A DNA stretch of 24,699 bases, taken from the NCBI GenBank assembly GCA_035531955.1, contig DATKRZ010000069.1, positions 1-24,699 on the forward strand, in the 5' to 3' direction. The notes under the pieces are model-generated. The model was not told the origin of the DNA. It saw only the letters and a list, made by a program, of their open reading frames with translations, and made no database searches. Both the position numbers and the translations under genes were made by a program. Origin of the DNA: Bog-756 sp035531955. GTDB lineage: Bacteria > Actinomycetota > Acidimicrobiia > Acidimicrobiales > RAAP-2. Positions within the stretch are counted from its first letter, which is position 1; every line of letters begins with the position of its first letter. Below are positions 1 to 7,461 of this stretch, piece after piece.

Positions 1-252
1 ACGGAGGACGGGCGCCATCTTCTGTGAGACCCGGCCGGCCACGATCATCAGGTCGGCCTGGCGGGGCGACGCCCGGAAGACCTCCATCCCGAACCGGGCC
101 AGGTCGAAGTCGGCGGCGCCCACCGACATCATCTCGATGGCACAGCAGGCCAATCCGAAGGTGGCCGGCCACATCGAATAGGTGCGCGCCCACTTGACCA
201 GGTCCTCGAGACGACCGGTGAGGAAATTGTGCTGGAGGTCCTCGAGACCCAC
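1..252 (-). CDS. nuoB: NADH-quinone oxidoreductase subunit B (NuoB), 3' part cut off
   Basis: NuoB is the Fe-S subunit of complex I that carries cluster N2 beside the quinone site in the peripheral arm. The visible N-terminal 84 residues translate from GTG at 252 and include GLEDLQHNFLTGRLEDL, the adjacent-cysteine motif FGLACCAIEMM (two of the N2 ligands), and DLARFGMEVFRASPRQADL followed by MIVAGRVSQKMAP, all typical of the family. The frame stays open to position 1, so the rest lies outside the window. The gene follows nuoA on the same strand with 20 nt between the nuoA stop and this GTG, the usual nuoA-nuoB operon order. A Shine-Dalgarno-like GGGGA lies about 13 nt upstream. In-frame codons further upstream overlap nuoA, and I see no better start there. 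Confidence 0.95.
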   Translation of the reverse strand, partial: MGLEDLQHNFLTGRLEDLVKWARTYSMWPATFGLACCAIEMMSVGAADFDLARFGMEVFRASPRQADLMIVAGRVSQKMAPVLR

Positions 253-272
253 GGTCGGCCCGGTTCCCCGTG

Positions 273-839
273 CTACGCGGCCCGTCCGGGCCCGGTCGGC
301 GCCGTGACCGGCTCCCCGGTCGCCGGGCCGTCGGGGTCGGCGGTGGTGGGACCAGCCGGATCGGAGGGCAAAGGGCCGCCACCGTGACGCGTCGACCGGC
401 TGGGACCCCCCGGTCCGGCCGTGATCCTGGCAATGGTCGAGTCCGAGGTGCGGGGCGGCAGGGCGCCGACCAGCCGCTTGGCCGGGCCCCAGCTGAGGGC
501 CCCGTTGCTGATCAGGAAGAGGAACGAGATGAAGACCACCACCGCGAACACGACCACCTCCACCAGGCCGAACGACCCGAGCTGGCGGAAGATGACCGCC
601 CACGGGTACAAGAACACGATTTCGATGTCGAAGATGATGAAGATCATGGCGATCAGATAGAAGCGCACCGGGAATCGAGTCGGCGGCTCGATCTCCGGGA
701 CGATTCCGCACTCGTAGGGGGCCGTCTTGGCTGCCGTCGGCCGTCGCTTGGGGGCGAGGAGCGACGAGGCCACGAACGAGACGGCTGCGAACACGATGCC
801 AAGGATGAGGAGCATCAGGATTGGCAGGTAACTGTCCAC
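273..839 (-). CDS. nuoA: NADH-quinone oxidoreductase subunit A (NuoA) with a long C-terminal extension
   Basis: NuoA is a small membrane subunit of complex I next to the quinone cavity. The first ~120 residues are a normal NuoA: TM1 at about 5-28, the conserved loop YECGIVPEIEPPTRFPVRFY at about 42-61 (its Cys sits on the loop over the quinone site), TM2 with FIIFDIEIVFLYPWA, and TM3 at about 92-112. After GALSWGPAKRL there are roughly 60 extra residues rich in Pro, Gly, Ser and Thr with no predicted structure. The family is usually about 120 aa, so 188 aa is long. The start is GTG at 839 (VDSYLPIL), with only a weak ribosome site upstream. It is the first gene of the nuo operon and is transcribed away from the reductase gene at 964 across a 124-nt gap. 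Confidence 0.93.
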   Translation of the reverse strand: MDSYLPILMLLILGIVFAAVSFVASSLLAPKRRPTAAKTAPYECGIVPEIEPPTRFPVRFYLIAMIFIIFDIEIVFLYPWAVIFRQLGSFGLVEVVVFAVVVFISFLFLISNGALSWGPAKRLVGALPPRTSDSTIARITAGPGGPSRSTRHGGGPLPSDPAGPTTADPDGPATGEPVTAPTGPGRAA

Positions 840-963
840 AGGGACTTGTTTTTACCACGCACCCCTTCGCCGAAGCACATCGAAGGGGGCCCCCGATGGC
901 GGCCTGCCGCTGGCTTCCGGCCGCCGTCCCCGCCCTCCCGAACCACCCCTACCATTGGGGGCC
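840..963. promoter_or_regulatory. Divergent intergenic region between nuoA and the reductase gene
   Basis: This 124-nt gap must hold the promoters for the nuo operon (leftward) and the reductase gene (rightward). I could not assign -10/-35 boxes with confidence. A Rex operator would be expected in front of nuo in many actinobacteria, since Rex (encoded at 11579-12328) often controls respiratory genes. No TTGTGA-n6-TCACAA-like palindrome is visible here. Confidence 0.4.
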
Positions 964-2319
964 GTGAGCCCCGCAACCATCCGTCGATCCCCACGGGCCC
1001 CGGAAGCCGGGGGGGCCGGCCCGCCGCCCGTCGGCGGTCGGGGCCAGACCCGTGATGTGCTGGTGATCGGCGGCGGCCCCTCAGGCTCCTCGTGCGCCTA
1101 CTGGTTGGCGGAGGCCGGGTGGGACGTGGTCCTGGTGGAGAAGAAGGTGTTCCCCCGGGAGAAGACCTGCGGCGACGGGCTCACTCCCCGCTCGGTGCGC
1201 CAGATCGCCGACATGGGCATCGAAGGGTCCCTGGCCGGCGCCCACCGCTACACCGGCCTTCGGGCCCATGCATTCGGCAAGGTGCTCGACCTTCCGTGGC
1301 CGGACCACCCGGCCTTTCCGTCCTACGGCTACGTCATCACCCGGCACGACCTCGACGGCATCGTCAGCGAGCGGGCTGTCAAGGCCGGCGCCACCGTGTT
1401 GCAGGGCATCGAGGCGGTCGAGCCGATCGTCGAGGAGAGGGGCCCGACCTCCGGGCCCGGGCTGTTGCCCGCCTGTGTGGGCGCGGTCGTGAAGGAGAAG
1501 GCCACCGGGGCCATCCGGTCGATCCGGGCCTCGTACGTCGTCGTCGCCGACGGCGCCAACTCGCGGTTCGGCCGCGCCCTCGGCACGTCCAGGGACCGCG
1601 ACCAGCCGATGGGCATGGCCCTGCGGGGGTACTACGCCTCGCCCGGCCACGACCAGCCGTTCATCGAGTCCCATCTCGACATCAGGGATGGCGACGGCAA
1701 GGTCGTGCCCGGGTACGGATGGATCTTCCCGCTGGGCGATGGGCGGGTCAACGTCGGCGTGGGTCTCCTGTCCACCGATCGGCGTTGGAAGGGCGTGAAC
1801 ACGTCCACCCTGATGGCCCACTTCGTGGCCGGCGCCCCGAAGGAATGGGAGCTCTCCACGGCGAACTGCCTCGGCCCACCCACCGGAGGCAAGCTGCCGA
1901 TGGGGCTGGCCGTCGGACCGCGGATCGGTCCCACCACCCTGGTGGTGGGCGACGCCGCCGGTTCGATCAATCCCTTCAACGGCGAAGGCATCGCCTACGG
2001 CTACGAGAGCGGTCGCATGGCGGCGGCGGCGGTGGGCGAGGCCCTGTGCGGGGACGGCATCGAGGCCCTCCGCCGCTACGAGACCCGGCTCGACGATGCC
2101 TACGGTCTGTACTTCCGGGTGGCTCGGGCGTTCATCCGGGTGATTAGCCGCCCTGAGCTGATGAGACTGTGCGTCGGCACGGGGATGCACTCGGAGTCCC
2201 TGATGAGCTGGATCCTGAGGATCATGGCCAACCTCCTCCGGCCGGATGAGACCGGTCCGGCCGAAGCCGCCTATCGCGCCCTCGCGCTCATCGGCCGGCT
2301 GGCGCCTGATGGCGCATGA
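964..2319 (+). CDS. Geranylgeranyl reductase family FAD-dependent oxidoreductase (menaquinone or lipid isoprenoid chain saturation)
   Basis: This is a flavoprotein of the geranylgeranyl/digeranylgeranylglycerophospholipid reductase family. The actinobacterial group includes mycobacterial MenJ, which saturates isoprene units of menaquinone. Visible features are the dinucleotide-binding fold DVLVIGGGPSGSSCAYWLAE at about residues 30-49, the family signature FPREKTCGDGLTP shortly after, GYGWIFPLGDGRVNVGVGLL in the middle, and the second FAD motif VGDAAGSINPFNGEGI. The length of about 451 aa is slightly long because of a Pro/Arg-rich N-terminus of about 28 residues. The candidate starts are TTG 955, GTG 964 or the internal GTG 1054; I use 964. 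The family sits beside nuoA in other actinobacteria, which fits a role in making the quinone used by complex I. It converges on the gene at 2345 with a 25-nt gap. The exact substrate cannot be told from the sequence. Confidence 0.85.
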   Translation: MSPATIRRSPRAPEAGGAGPPPVGGRGQTRDVLVIGGGPSGSSCAYWLAEAGWDVVLVEKKVFPREKTCGDGLTPRSVRQIADMGIEGSLAGAHRYTGLRAHAFGKVLDLPWPDHPAFPSYGYVITRHDLDGIVSERAVKAGATVLQGIEAVEPIVEERGPTSGPGLLPACVGAVVKEKATGAIRSIRASYVVVADGANSRFGRALGTSRDRDQPMGMALRGYYASPGHDQPFIESHLDIRDGDGKVVPGYGWIFPLGDGRVNVGVGLLSTDRRWKGVNTSTLMAHFVAGAPKEWELSTANCLGPPTGGKLPMGLAVGPRIGPTTLVVGDAAGSINPFNGEGIAYGYESGRMAAAAVGEALCGDGIEALRRYETRLDDAYGLYFRVARAFIRVISRPELMRLCVGTGMHSESLMSWILRIMANLLRPDETGPAEAAYRALALIGRLAPDGA

Positions 2320-2344
2320 ACCCGGACGACATCGCCGCCGCCCC

Positions 2345-4693
2345 CTATCTGCCGAGGGCGGAGGCGATGCGCCCGGACATGGCGTCGTAGGCGGGGGTGA
2401 AGGCACCCGAGGGTACGGTGGGACCATCGGTCGTCGGCTCCAACCGTGACTCGATCCGGCCGCCGATCATGAAGGCCTGACCGATGACCTGGCTCGGCCG
2501 GTTGGGAATGGACACCTGGGTCAGATAGCCGTATGTCTTGACACCGGTGGGCGCGGCCAGAGTCACGGCCTGTACGGTCGCCGTGGCACCGGGAACTGCT
2601 GCGGTCACCAGCGCCGTCTGGTATCCGGCGTAGCAGTTGACGAAGTCCGGGTTGGCGAACGGTACGGCGAGAGCCTGCGCGGCGGCCGCAGTGCCCATCA
2701 CCGAGGTGACCGAGTACATCTGGAGATTGGGATCGGATCCGCTCTGGAATTTCGGTGAGGCGACCGAAGCGGTCTGCCCGGGTACGACGGAGCCGCCGAA
2801 CAGCCCCGCGACCGCCGGGTAGTCGACCCCGACGCAGGAGGCCAACAGCTGGTTGGCCCTGACCATCGCGCCAGCCGGGGCGACAGGAGGCCGGGCCACC
2901 TGGCCGGCACCGGTGCTGGTGCCCCACCCGGCCGGCAGGTCGGAGAGGCGCAGATTGATCGACGCGGCCAGGGCGGTGTCGATCGCCACCCGCGACGCCA
3001 CAGACGTGGGGGGCGAGGTCACCCTGGTGGGGGCGTTGTCCTTCTTGACGAATCCGACGTACACGATGCCGCCGATCACCAGCAAGAGCACGAGCGACAA
3101 GACGATCACCGTCGGGCTGATCCTCGAATCCCCCTTGTGCTCGGGATCCTCGGATCCGGCGTCCTCCTGTGGCCCGACGGGAGGGCTGCTCCCACCGCTC
3201 GGGTCGGCCCCGGGGACGAAGAACCAGTCGCCACCGGCCGGAGTGGCGGCGGGCGCGCCGACAAGGTCCGGCGCGACTTGGGTCACCGCGGCTGGGGCCG
3301 GGCCGGCGGGCGCGACTTGGGTCGCCGCGGCTGGGGCCGGTCCGGCTGGGGCCGGGCCGGCTGGGGCCGGGCCGGCTGCGATGCCGCCGGCATCCGGTGT
3401 CCGGGCAGCCACCGGTGTGTCGGGAACGGGGTGGTCGAGGGCTGCGCCCACCGTTCCGGCCGCGGCGGCCGAGGCGGCCGCACGCTTGGCCCGCTTGCGC
3501 CTCCCCCCTCCTTTTTCAGCCCCGTCACCGGCCGACTGATCCGGGCCGCCGGGCACACCGGCTAGGTCCCACTGCGTTTCTCCGCTGGCCGGGTCGACCG
3601 GAGGCCTCCAGACCGGTGGGCCCTGGAGCGCAGGCGCCTCGGGCCCGATCGATGGAGGGGGAGGCGGTGGGGCGGGACTCATCCGCAGCGGAACCGGGTC
3701 TACGGGCGCATCGACGGGCGGTGGGCTCATCGGCTCCGGCGGCGCGGCGCCGGGAGCGAGGAAGGGGCTGTCCTCGGGCGGCCGCCTCCTGCGCCACGCC
3801 CTCCCGCTCTTGGGAGGAGCTTCGACTGCGCCGCCCTGCAACTCACCCGACGGCTGGGCGTCCCAGGCCGTCACTCCGGCCACCGGATCGGCTGCGGCCC
3901 CCCAGAGGGATGCGCCCGACGACCCCACCCCCGGGGTGGGGGGCGGTGGAGCGTTGGACGGCGGGGGTGCGAACCCCACGGCCCCGGAAGCGGGCGGCGG
4001 CGGAGGTGCCGGGTGCGCGGGTAGTGCGAACGAGGCGGCCGAAGGGGTGGCGGACGCAGGAGCGGCAGGGGCGGCACCAGAGGCAGCGCCGACGGGGGCG
4101 GCCCCCGAGACAGGACTGGCGGGGGCAGGCCGGCGGGGAGGGGGAGGCGGAGGCTCGGTGGCCAACGGAGATCGTTGGGGACCGATGACACCAGGCGCCG
4201 TACCGGGCCCGGCGGGCGGCGGTGCCGGATCGGCGGCCTGTTCGACTTCCACCCGTTCCGCGGCCGCCCTGGCGGCTTCGGCCGGCGCGTGCCCGGGCTC
4301 CGCGGGCGTAGGGGCCGATGGCCGCACCGCCACGCCGTGATAGCGGGCGAGCCAGGCGGGCAGGGCCTGATCGAGGTAGGCGGCCTGTCCGGGGGTGACG
4401 GTCTCGGTCGGGAGGAGGAACCGGATTGACTGCCCACCCGAGGTCAACTCCATCACCGCGGCGACTCTCCCGTCCGGCATCACGATCTTCTCCCCGCAGG
4501 TGGCGGTGTCGAGACCGGACCACACCAGCAGCCTCTCGATCTGTGGCTGGGGACCCTGCACGGTGATACCAGCGGTCGTGAACAGAAGGCTGAGGCCATC
4601 GGTGGTCCTCGTCCCCCGGTCAGCGTCACCGGCCAGGGAGACTCCACCGAGTTGCATTCCTTCGGGGGGCAGTTCGGTAATTCCGACGGTCAT
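2345..4693 (-). CDS. Large Pro/Ala-rich single-pass membrane protein, unknown function
   Basis: I do not recognise this 782-residue protein. It has four parts. Residues 1-~120 form a compact, mixed domain with one Cys, probably cytoplasmic. Residues ~125-515 are a low-complexity linker rich in Pro, Ala and Gly, with tandem PAGPA/ATQVAP repeats near 438-474. One transmembrane helix lies at about 527-549 (core VIVLSLVLLLVIGGIVYVGF), preceded by acidic and followed by KK. Residues ~560-782 form an extracellular domain starting near INLRLSDLPAGWG with two Cys (SCVGVDY and NCYAGY), similar in style to actinobacterial sensor or lipoprotein ectodomains. The start ATG at 4693 has a strong GGAGGAGA ribosome site. 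It lies 362 nt downstream of hemL on the same strand, with a 24-bp palindrome in the gap. Envelope sensing or scaffolding is possible; no catalytic motif is seen. Confidence 0.8.
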   Translation of the reverse strand: MTVGITELPPEGMQLGGVSLAGDADRGTRTTDGLSLLFTTAGITVQGPQPQIERLLVWSGLDTATCGEKIVMPDGRVAAVMELTSGGQSIRFLLPTETVTPGQAAYLDQALPAWLARYHGVAVRPSAPTPAEPGHAPAEAARAAAERVEVEQAADPAPPPAGPGTAPGVIGPQRSPLATEPPPPPPRRPAPASPVSGAAPVGAASGAAPAAPASATPSAASFALPAHPAPPPPPASGAVGFAPPPSNAPPPPTPGVGSSGASLWGAAADPVAGVTAWDAQPSGELQGGAVEAPPKSGRAWRRRRPPEDSPFLAPGAAPPEPMSPPPVDAPVDPVPLRMSPAPPPPPPSIGPEAPALQGPPVWRPPVDPASGETQWDLAGVPGGPDQSAGDGAEKGGGRRKRAKRAAASAAAAGTVGAALDHPVPDTPVAARTPDAGGIAAGPAPAGPAPAGPAPAAATQVAPAGPAPAAVTQVAPDLVGAPAATPAGGDWFFVPGADPSGGSSPPVGPQEDAGSEDPEHKGDSRISPTVIVLSLVLLLVIGGIVYVGFVKKDNAPTRVTSPPTSVASRVAIDTALAASINLRLSDLPAGWGTSTGAGQVARPPVAPAGAMVRANQLLASCVGVDYPAVAGLFGGSVVPGQTASVASPKFQSGSDPNLQMYSVTSVMGTAAAAQALAVPFANPDFVNCYAGYQTALVTAAVPGATATVQAVTLAAPTGVKTYGYLTQVSIPNRPSQVIGQAFMIGGRIESRLEPTTDGPTVPSGAFTPAYDAMSGRIASALGR
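3270..3375. repeat. In-frame tandem repeats inside the Pro-rich linker
   Basis: Two copies of a roughly 39-bp unit begin gcgcgacttgggtc at 3271 and 3310. They run into about three copies of a 15-bp unit resembling ggctggggccgggcc. Both periods are multiples of three, so copy-number changes would lengthen or shorten the Pro/Ala linker without breaking the frame. Confidence 0.8.
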
Positions 4694-5055
4694 CTACTTC
4701 TCCTCCGTTGCCCCGGGATTCCCATGGCTGCGCTCACCGGAGTGCCGACCCGTCGATCGACGGGTCGGTCCGGCACCGGCTCGGCGAAGGCTCAATCCGC
4801 GCCCGGATCCATCGCCGCCACGTCATCGGCGCACCTTCCGCATTGCACCATTCTTACCCGTTGGCGTCGCCAATCTCAGCGATCCATCCATCTGGTGCGG
4901 GCCGGCGGAGCCGACCGTGGACCAGACTGCCCCGCCCGACCGTGGCGGTCCGACCGCTGCTCGAGGGCCGGGGGCCCCGCCACCTCGCCGGCCGATGCCG
5001 TTCCGCGGTCCGATTTGCCGGTTGGGCAACGTCCGGGGTCTGCGCCGGAGGAAAC
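4694..5055. other. 362-nt gap between hemL and the membrane protein gene
   Basis: I see no convincing gene here; open frames across it read as low-complexity Arg/Pro-rich shadows. It holds the palindrome at 4745-4768 and the GGAGGAGA ribosome site of the membrane protein. On the minus strand near 4855-4885 there is a more AT-rich patch with TTGGCG and TAAGAAT elements that could be part of a promoter, but their spacing is not standard. The gap suggests the membrane protein gene has its own promoter rather than being part of the hem operon. Confidence 0.4.
4745..4768. promoter_or_regulatory. 24-bp perfect palindrome upstream of the Pro-rich membrane protein gene
   Basis: The half-site ccgacccgtcga (4745-4756) is followed directly by its exact reverse complement (4757-4768). 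A further gtgcc/ggcac pair flanks it. It begins 52 nt upstream of the ATG at 4693 in the direction of transcription. With no spacer it looks like a dimer-binding operator. The alternative is the stem of a factor-independent terminator for the hem operon, but neither strand has a T-run after it. Confidence 0.5.
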
Positions 5056-6381
5056 TCAGGCGACCGCGTCCACAATGGCTTCCGAGGCCACGTCGAGGGC
5101 CCGGTCCAGCTCCGCGTCGCCATGGGCCATCGAGGGGAACGCCACCTCGTAGGGGCCCGGGGCCAGGGCGACTCCCCGAGCGAGCATCGAGCGGAACAGC
5201 CGAGAGTAGAGCCCGGTCGAGGCCGACTCGGCGGCTCCCCCGTAGTCGCGGACCGGCGCGGTCCCCTCGGGAACGAAGAACAGCCCGAAGAGGGGCCCGA
5301 CCACCGGCACCTGAGCCTCGAGCTGCCTGCCTCGGTCGTCCTCCCAGCCCGCCTTCACCAGCGCAGAGGTGAGCACCTCGGCGAGGGCCACCCCGAAGCG
5401 GGCCACCCGGCCCGAAAGCGCGGCATAGGACGCAGGTTCGAGTTGCTCGAGGACGGCCAGGCCCGCCGCCGTGGCCAGGGGGTTCCCCGACAGGGTCCCG
5501 GCCTGGTACACCGGGCCGTCCGGAGCCAACGAGGAGAGGACATCGGCCCGCCCGCCGAACGCGCCCACCGGGAGCCCTCCGCCGATGACCTTCCCGAAGC
5601 ACCAGAGGTCGGGTCGGACCCCCGACCAAGCCGACGCCCCGCCTTCCCCGAGGCGGAATCCGGTGATCACCTCGTCGAACACCAGCAACGCGCCGGCCGC
5701 GTCGCAAGCGGTGCGTAGCCCGCCGAGAAACCCCGCCGACGGCACCACCAGGCCCATGTTGGCCGCCACCGGCTCGACGATCACACAGGCCACCCGGTCG
5801 TCGACTTCGGGGACCTGGTCGTAGGGGGCCACCAGCGTCTCCGCCACTGCCGCGACCGGCACCCCGGCGGAGTCGGGCAGCCCGAGGGTGGCGACCCCGC
5901 TGCCTCCCCCGGCCAGGAGGCCGTCGGAGTGCCCGTGGTAGCAGCCGGCGAACTTGAGCACCCGCGTGCGCCCGGTGAACCCCCGCGCCACCCTGACGGC
6001 GCTCATGGCTGCCTCGGTGCCCGACGACACCAGGCGGACCTGCTCACACCCCTCGACCCGCGCGCAGATCGCCTCGGCCAGCAGCACCTCTCCCTCGGTC
6101 GGGGCCCCGAAAGTCGTCCCACGGGAGGCGGCCTCGACCACCGCAGCGACCACGCCCGGATCGGCATGGCCGAGGATCGAGGCCCCGTAGGACTGCACGA
6201 AGTCGAGCAGCCGGTTGCCGTCGGCATCCCACACGTAGGCCCCCCGGCCCCGGGAGACGAAATAGGGGCGACCGCCCACCGACCGGAACGACCGGACCGG
6301 TGAGTTGACTCCACCGGGGATCACCCGTCGGGCGCGCTCGAACAGCTCCGCTGAGCCCGCAGTTTCAGCCACCGGGATCAA
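5056..6381 (-). CDS. hemL: Glutamate-1-semialdehyde 2,1-aminomutase
   Basis: HemL is a cytosolic PLP enzyme that converts glutamate-1-semialdehyde to 5-aminolevulinate, the second step of the C5 tetrapyrrole route after HemA. The protein has the full family pattern: RVIPGGVNSPVRSF near residue 20, SSGTEAAMSAVRVARG near 120, FAGCYHGHSDGLL near 145, VFDEVITGFR near 234, and the PLP-lysine motif CFGKVIGGGLPVGAFGG with Lys264. The length of 441 aa is normal. The start used is TTG at 6381, which falls right at the edge of a 12-bp tandem repeat; GTG at 6372 is a close alternative. No strong ribosome site is visible for either, so translation may be coupled to hemB, whose stop is 32 nt upstream. It is the last gene of the hem run. 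Confidence 0.97.
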   Translation of the reverse strand: MIPVAETAGSAELFERARRVIPGGVNSPVRSFRSVGGRPYFVSRGRGAYVWDADGNRLLDFVQSYGASILGHADPGVVAAVVEAASRGTTFGAPTEGEVLLAEAICARVEGCEQVRLVSSGTEAAMSAVRVARGFTGRTRVLKFAGCYHGHSDGLLAGGGSGVATLGLPDSAGVPVAAVAETLVAPYDQVPEVDDRVACVIVEPVAANMGLVVPSAGFLGGLRTACDAAGALLVFDEVITGFRLGEGGASAWSGVRPDLWCFGKVIGGGLPVGAFGGRADVLSSLAPDGPVYQAGTLSGNPLATAAGLAVLEQLEPASYAALSGRVARFGVALAEVLTSALVKAGWEDDRGRQLEAQVPVVGPLFGLFFVPEGTAPVRDYGGAAESASTGLYSRLFRSMLARGVALAPGPYEVAFPSMAHGDAELDRALDVASEAIVDAVA

Positions 6382-6417
6382 CCACTGGATCAGCCACTGG
6401 ATCAGCCACTGGATCAG
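6369..6417. repeat. 12-bp tandem repeat at the hemB/hemL junction
   Basis: Three perfect copies of ccactggatcag occupy 6382-6417, with a diverged 13-nt copy (ccaccgggatcaa) at 6369-6381. The array overlaps the hemB stop codon (6414-6416) and ends at the proposed hemL TTG start (6381). In the hemB frame every unit contains a TGA. In the hemL frame the array is open and would read as a Leu-Ile-Gln-Trp repeat. Confidence 0.9.
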
Positions 6418-7457
6418 CCACCGAGTGCCTCGGACACCTCACCCGCGAAGTAGGTGAGGACGAAGTCGGCCCCGGCCCGCTTCACCGCGGTCAGCTGCTC
6501 GAGGGCGACTGCCGGCCCGTCGATCCAGCCTCGGGCGGCCGCCGCCTTGACCATGGCGTACTCGCCACTCACGTGATAGGCGCCCACGGGCACGTCGAAC
6601 GCCCCACGCACGTCGGCGATCACGTCGAGGGAGGTGAGCGCCGGCTTGACCATGACCATGTCCGCGCCCTCGCCAACATCGAGCGCCACCTCGGCCATCG
6701 CCTCGCGGCGGTTGCGAGGGTCCTGCTGGTAGCCCCTCCGATCGCCGCCGGCGGCGATGGCCACCCCGGCCGCGTCGCGGAACGGTCCGTACAGCGCCGA
6801 GGCGTACTTCGCCGCGTACGCCAGGATGGCCGTGTCCTGGAGCCCTGCTCCGTCCAGGCCGGCCCTGATGGCGCCGACCTGCCCGTCCATCATCCCGCTC
6901 GGAGCGATCACGTCGGCTCCGGCGGTGGCCTGGACCACGGCCAGCTCGGAGTAGAGCGGCAGCGTTGCGTCGTTGTCCACCTCACCGGTGACCCGGTCCA
7001 CCACCCCGCAGTGTCCGTGATCGGTGAACTCGTCCAGGCAGCAGTCGGCCATCAGCACCACGGTGTCGCCCACCGCCTCGCGCGCCGAGGCCAACGCCCG
7101 CTGGGTGATGCCGTCGGGCCGGAGCGCACACGATCCGGTGGCGTCCTTGTGCTCGGGACGCGGAAGTCCGAACAGGATCGCCGCGGGGACGCCGAGTGCA
7201 ACCAACCGTTTCACCTCGACGGCCACCGACGCGACGGTGTGCTGGAGGACGCCGGGCAATGACGCCACCAGACGCGGCTCGTCGATCCCGTCGGCGACGA
7301 ACAGGGGAGCGACGAGGTCGTCCACCGAGAGCCGGGTCTCGGCCACCAGGCGGCGCAGGGCGGTGCTCCTCCGGAGCCGGCGCAGGCGGGTCGTCGGGAA
7401 GGCGGCCGCGGAGCCATCCGATCCGGAACGGTTGGGGACGTCGCTCGTCACTGGCAC
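6414..7457 (-). CDS. hemB: Porphobilinogen synthase (delta-aminolevulinate dehydratase)
   Basis: HemB condenses two 5-aminolevulinates to porphobilinogen in the cytosol. The two Schiff-base lysines are visible as Lys217 in AYAAKYASALYGPF and Lys271 in MVMVKPALTSLD. The metal loop reads ADCCLDEFTDHGHCG at about 137-151. Aligned to the Zn-type E. coli loop, Cys140 and Cys150 match two of the three zinc cysteines, while the third is replaced by Asp142 as in Mg-type enzymes. The extra Cys139 is out of register. The length of 347 aa is slightly long because of a Ser/Arg-rich N-terminus. The start is GTG at 7457, 4 nt after the hemD stop, so translation is probably coupled. The stop lies inside the 12-bp repeat array. 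Confidence 0.97.
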   Translation of the reverse strand: MPVTSDVPNRSGSDGSAAAFPTTRLRRLRRSTALRRLVAETRLSVDDLVAPLFVADGIDEPRLVASLPGVLQHTVASVAVEVKRLVALGVPAAILFGLPRPEHKDATGSCALRPDGITQRALASAREAVGDTVVLMADCCLDEFTDHGHCGVVDRVTGEVDNDATLPLYSELAVVQATAGADVIAPSGMMDGQVGAIRAGLDGAGLQDTAILAYAAKYASALYGPFRDAAGVAIAAGGDRRGYQQDPRNRREAMAEVALDVGEGADMVMVKPALTSLDVIADVRGAFDVPVGAYHVSGEYAMVKAAAARGWIDGPAVALEQLTAVKRAGADFVLTYFAGEVSEALGG

Positions 7458-7461
7458 CAGC

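Noticed and set aside
840..963. Rex operator in front of nuoA
   Set aside because: I searched by eye for TTGTGA/TCACAA-type dyads and found none here or in front of hemA.
1081..2427. Long open frame opposite the geranylgeranyl reductase gene
   Set aside because: It is a shadow of GC-rich codon use; its product is rich in Arg, Pro and Gly and matches nothing, while the opposite strand has clear flavoprotein motifs.
3270..3375. Short repeats as a CRISPR array
   Set aside because: The repeats are directly adjacent, in frame and coding for a Pro/Ala linker, with no unique spacers.
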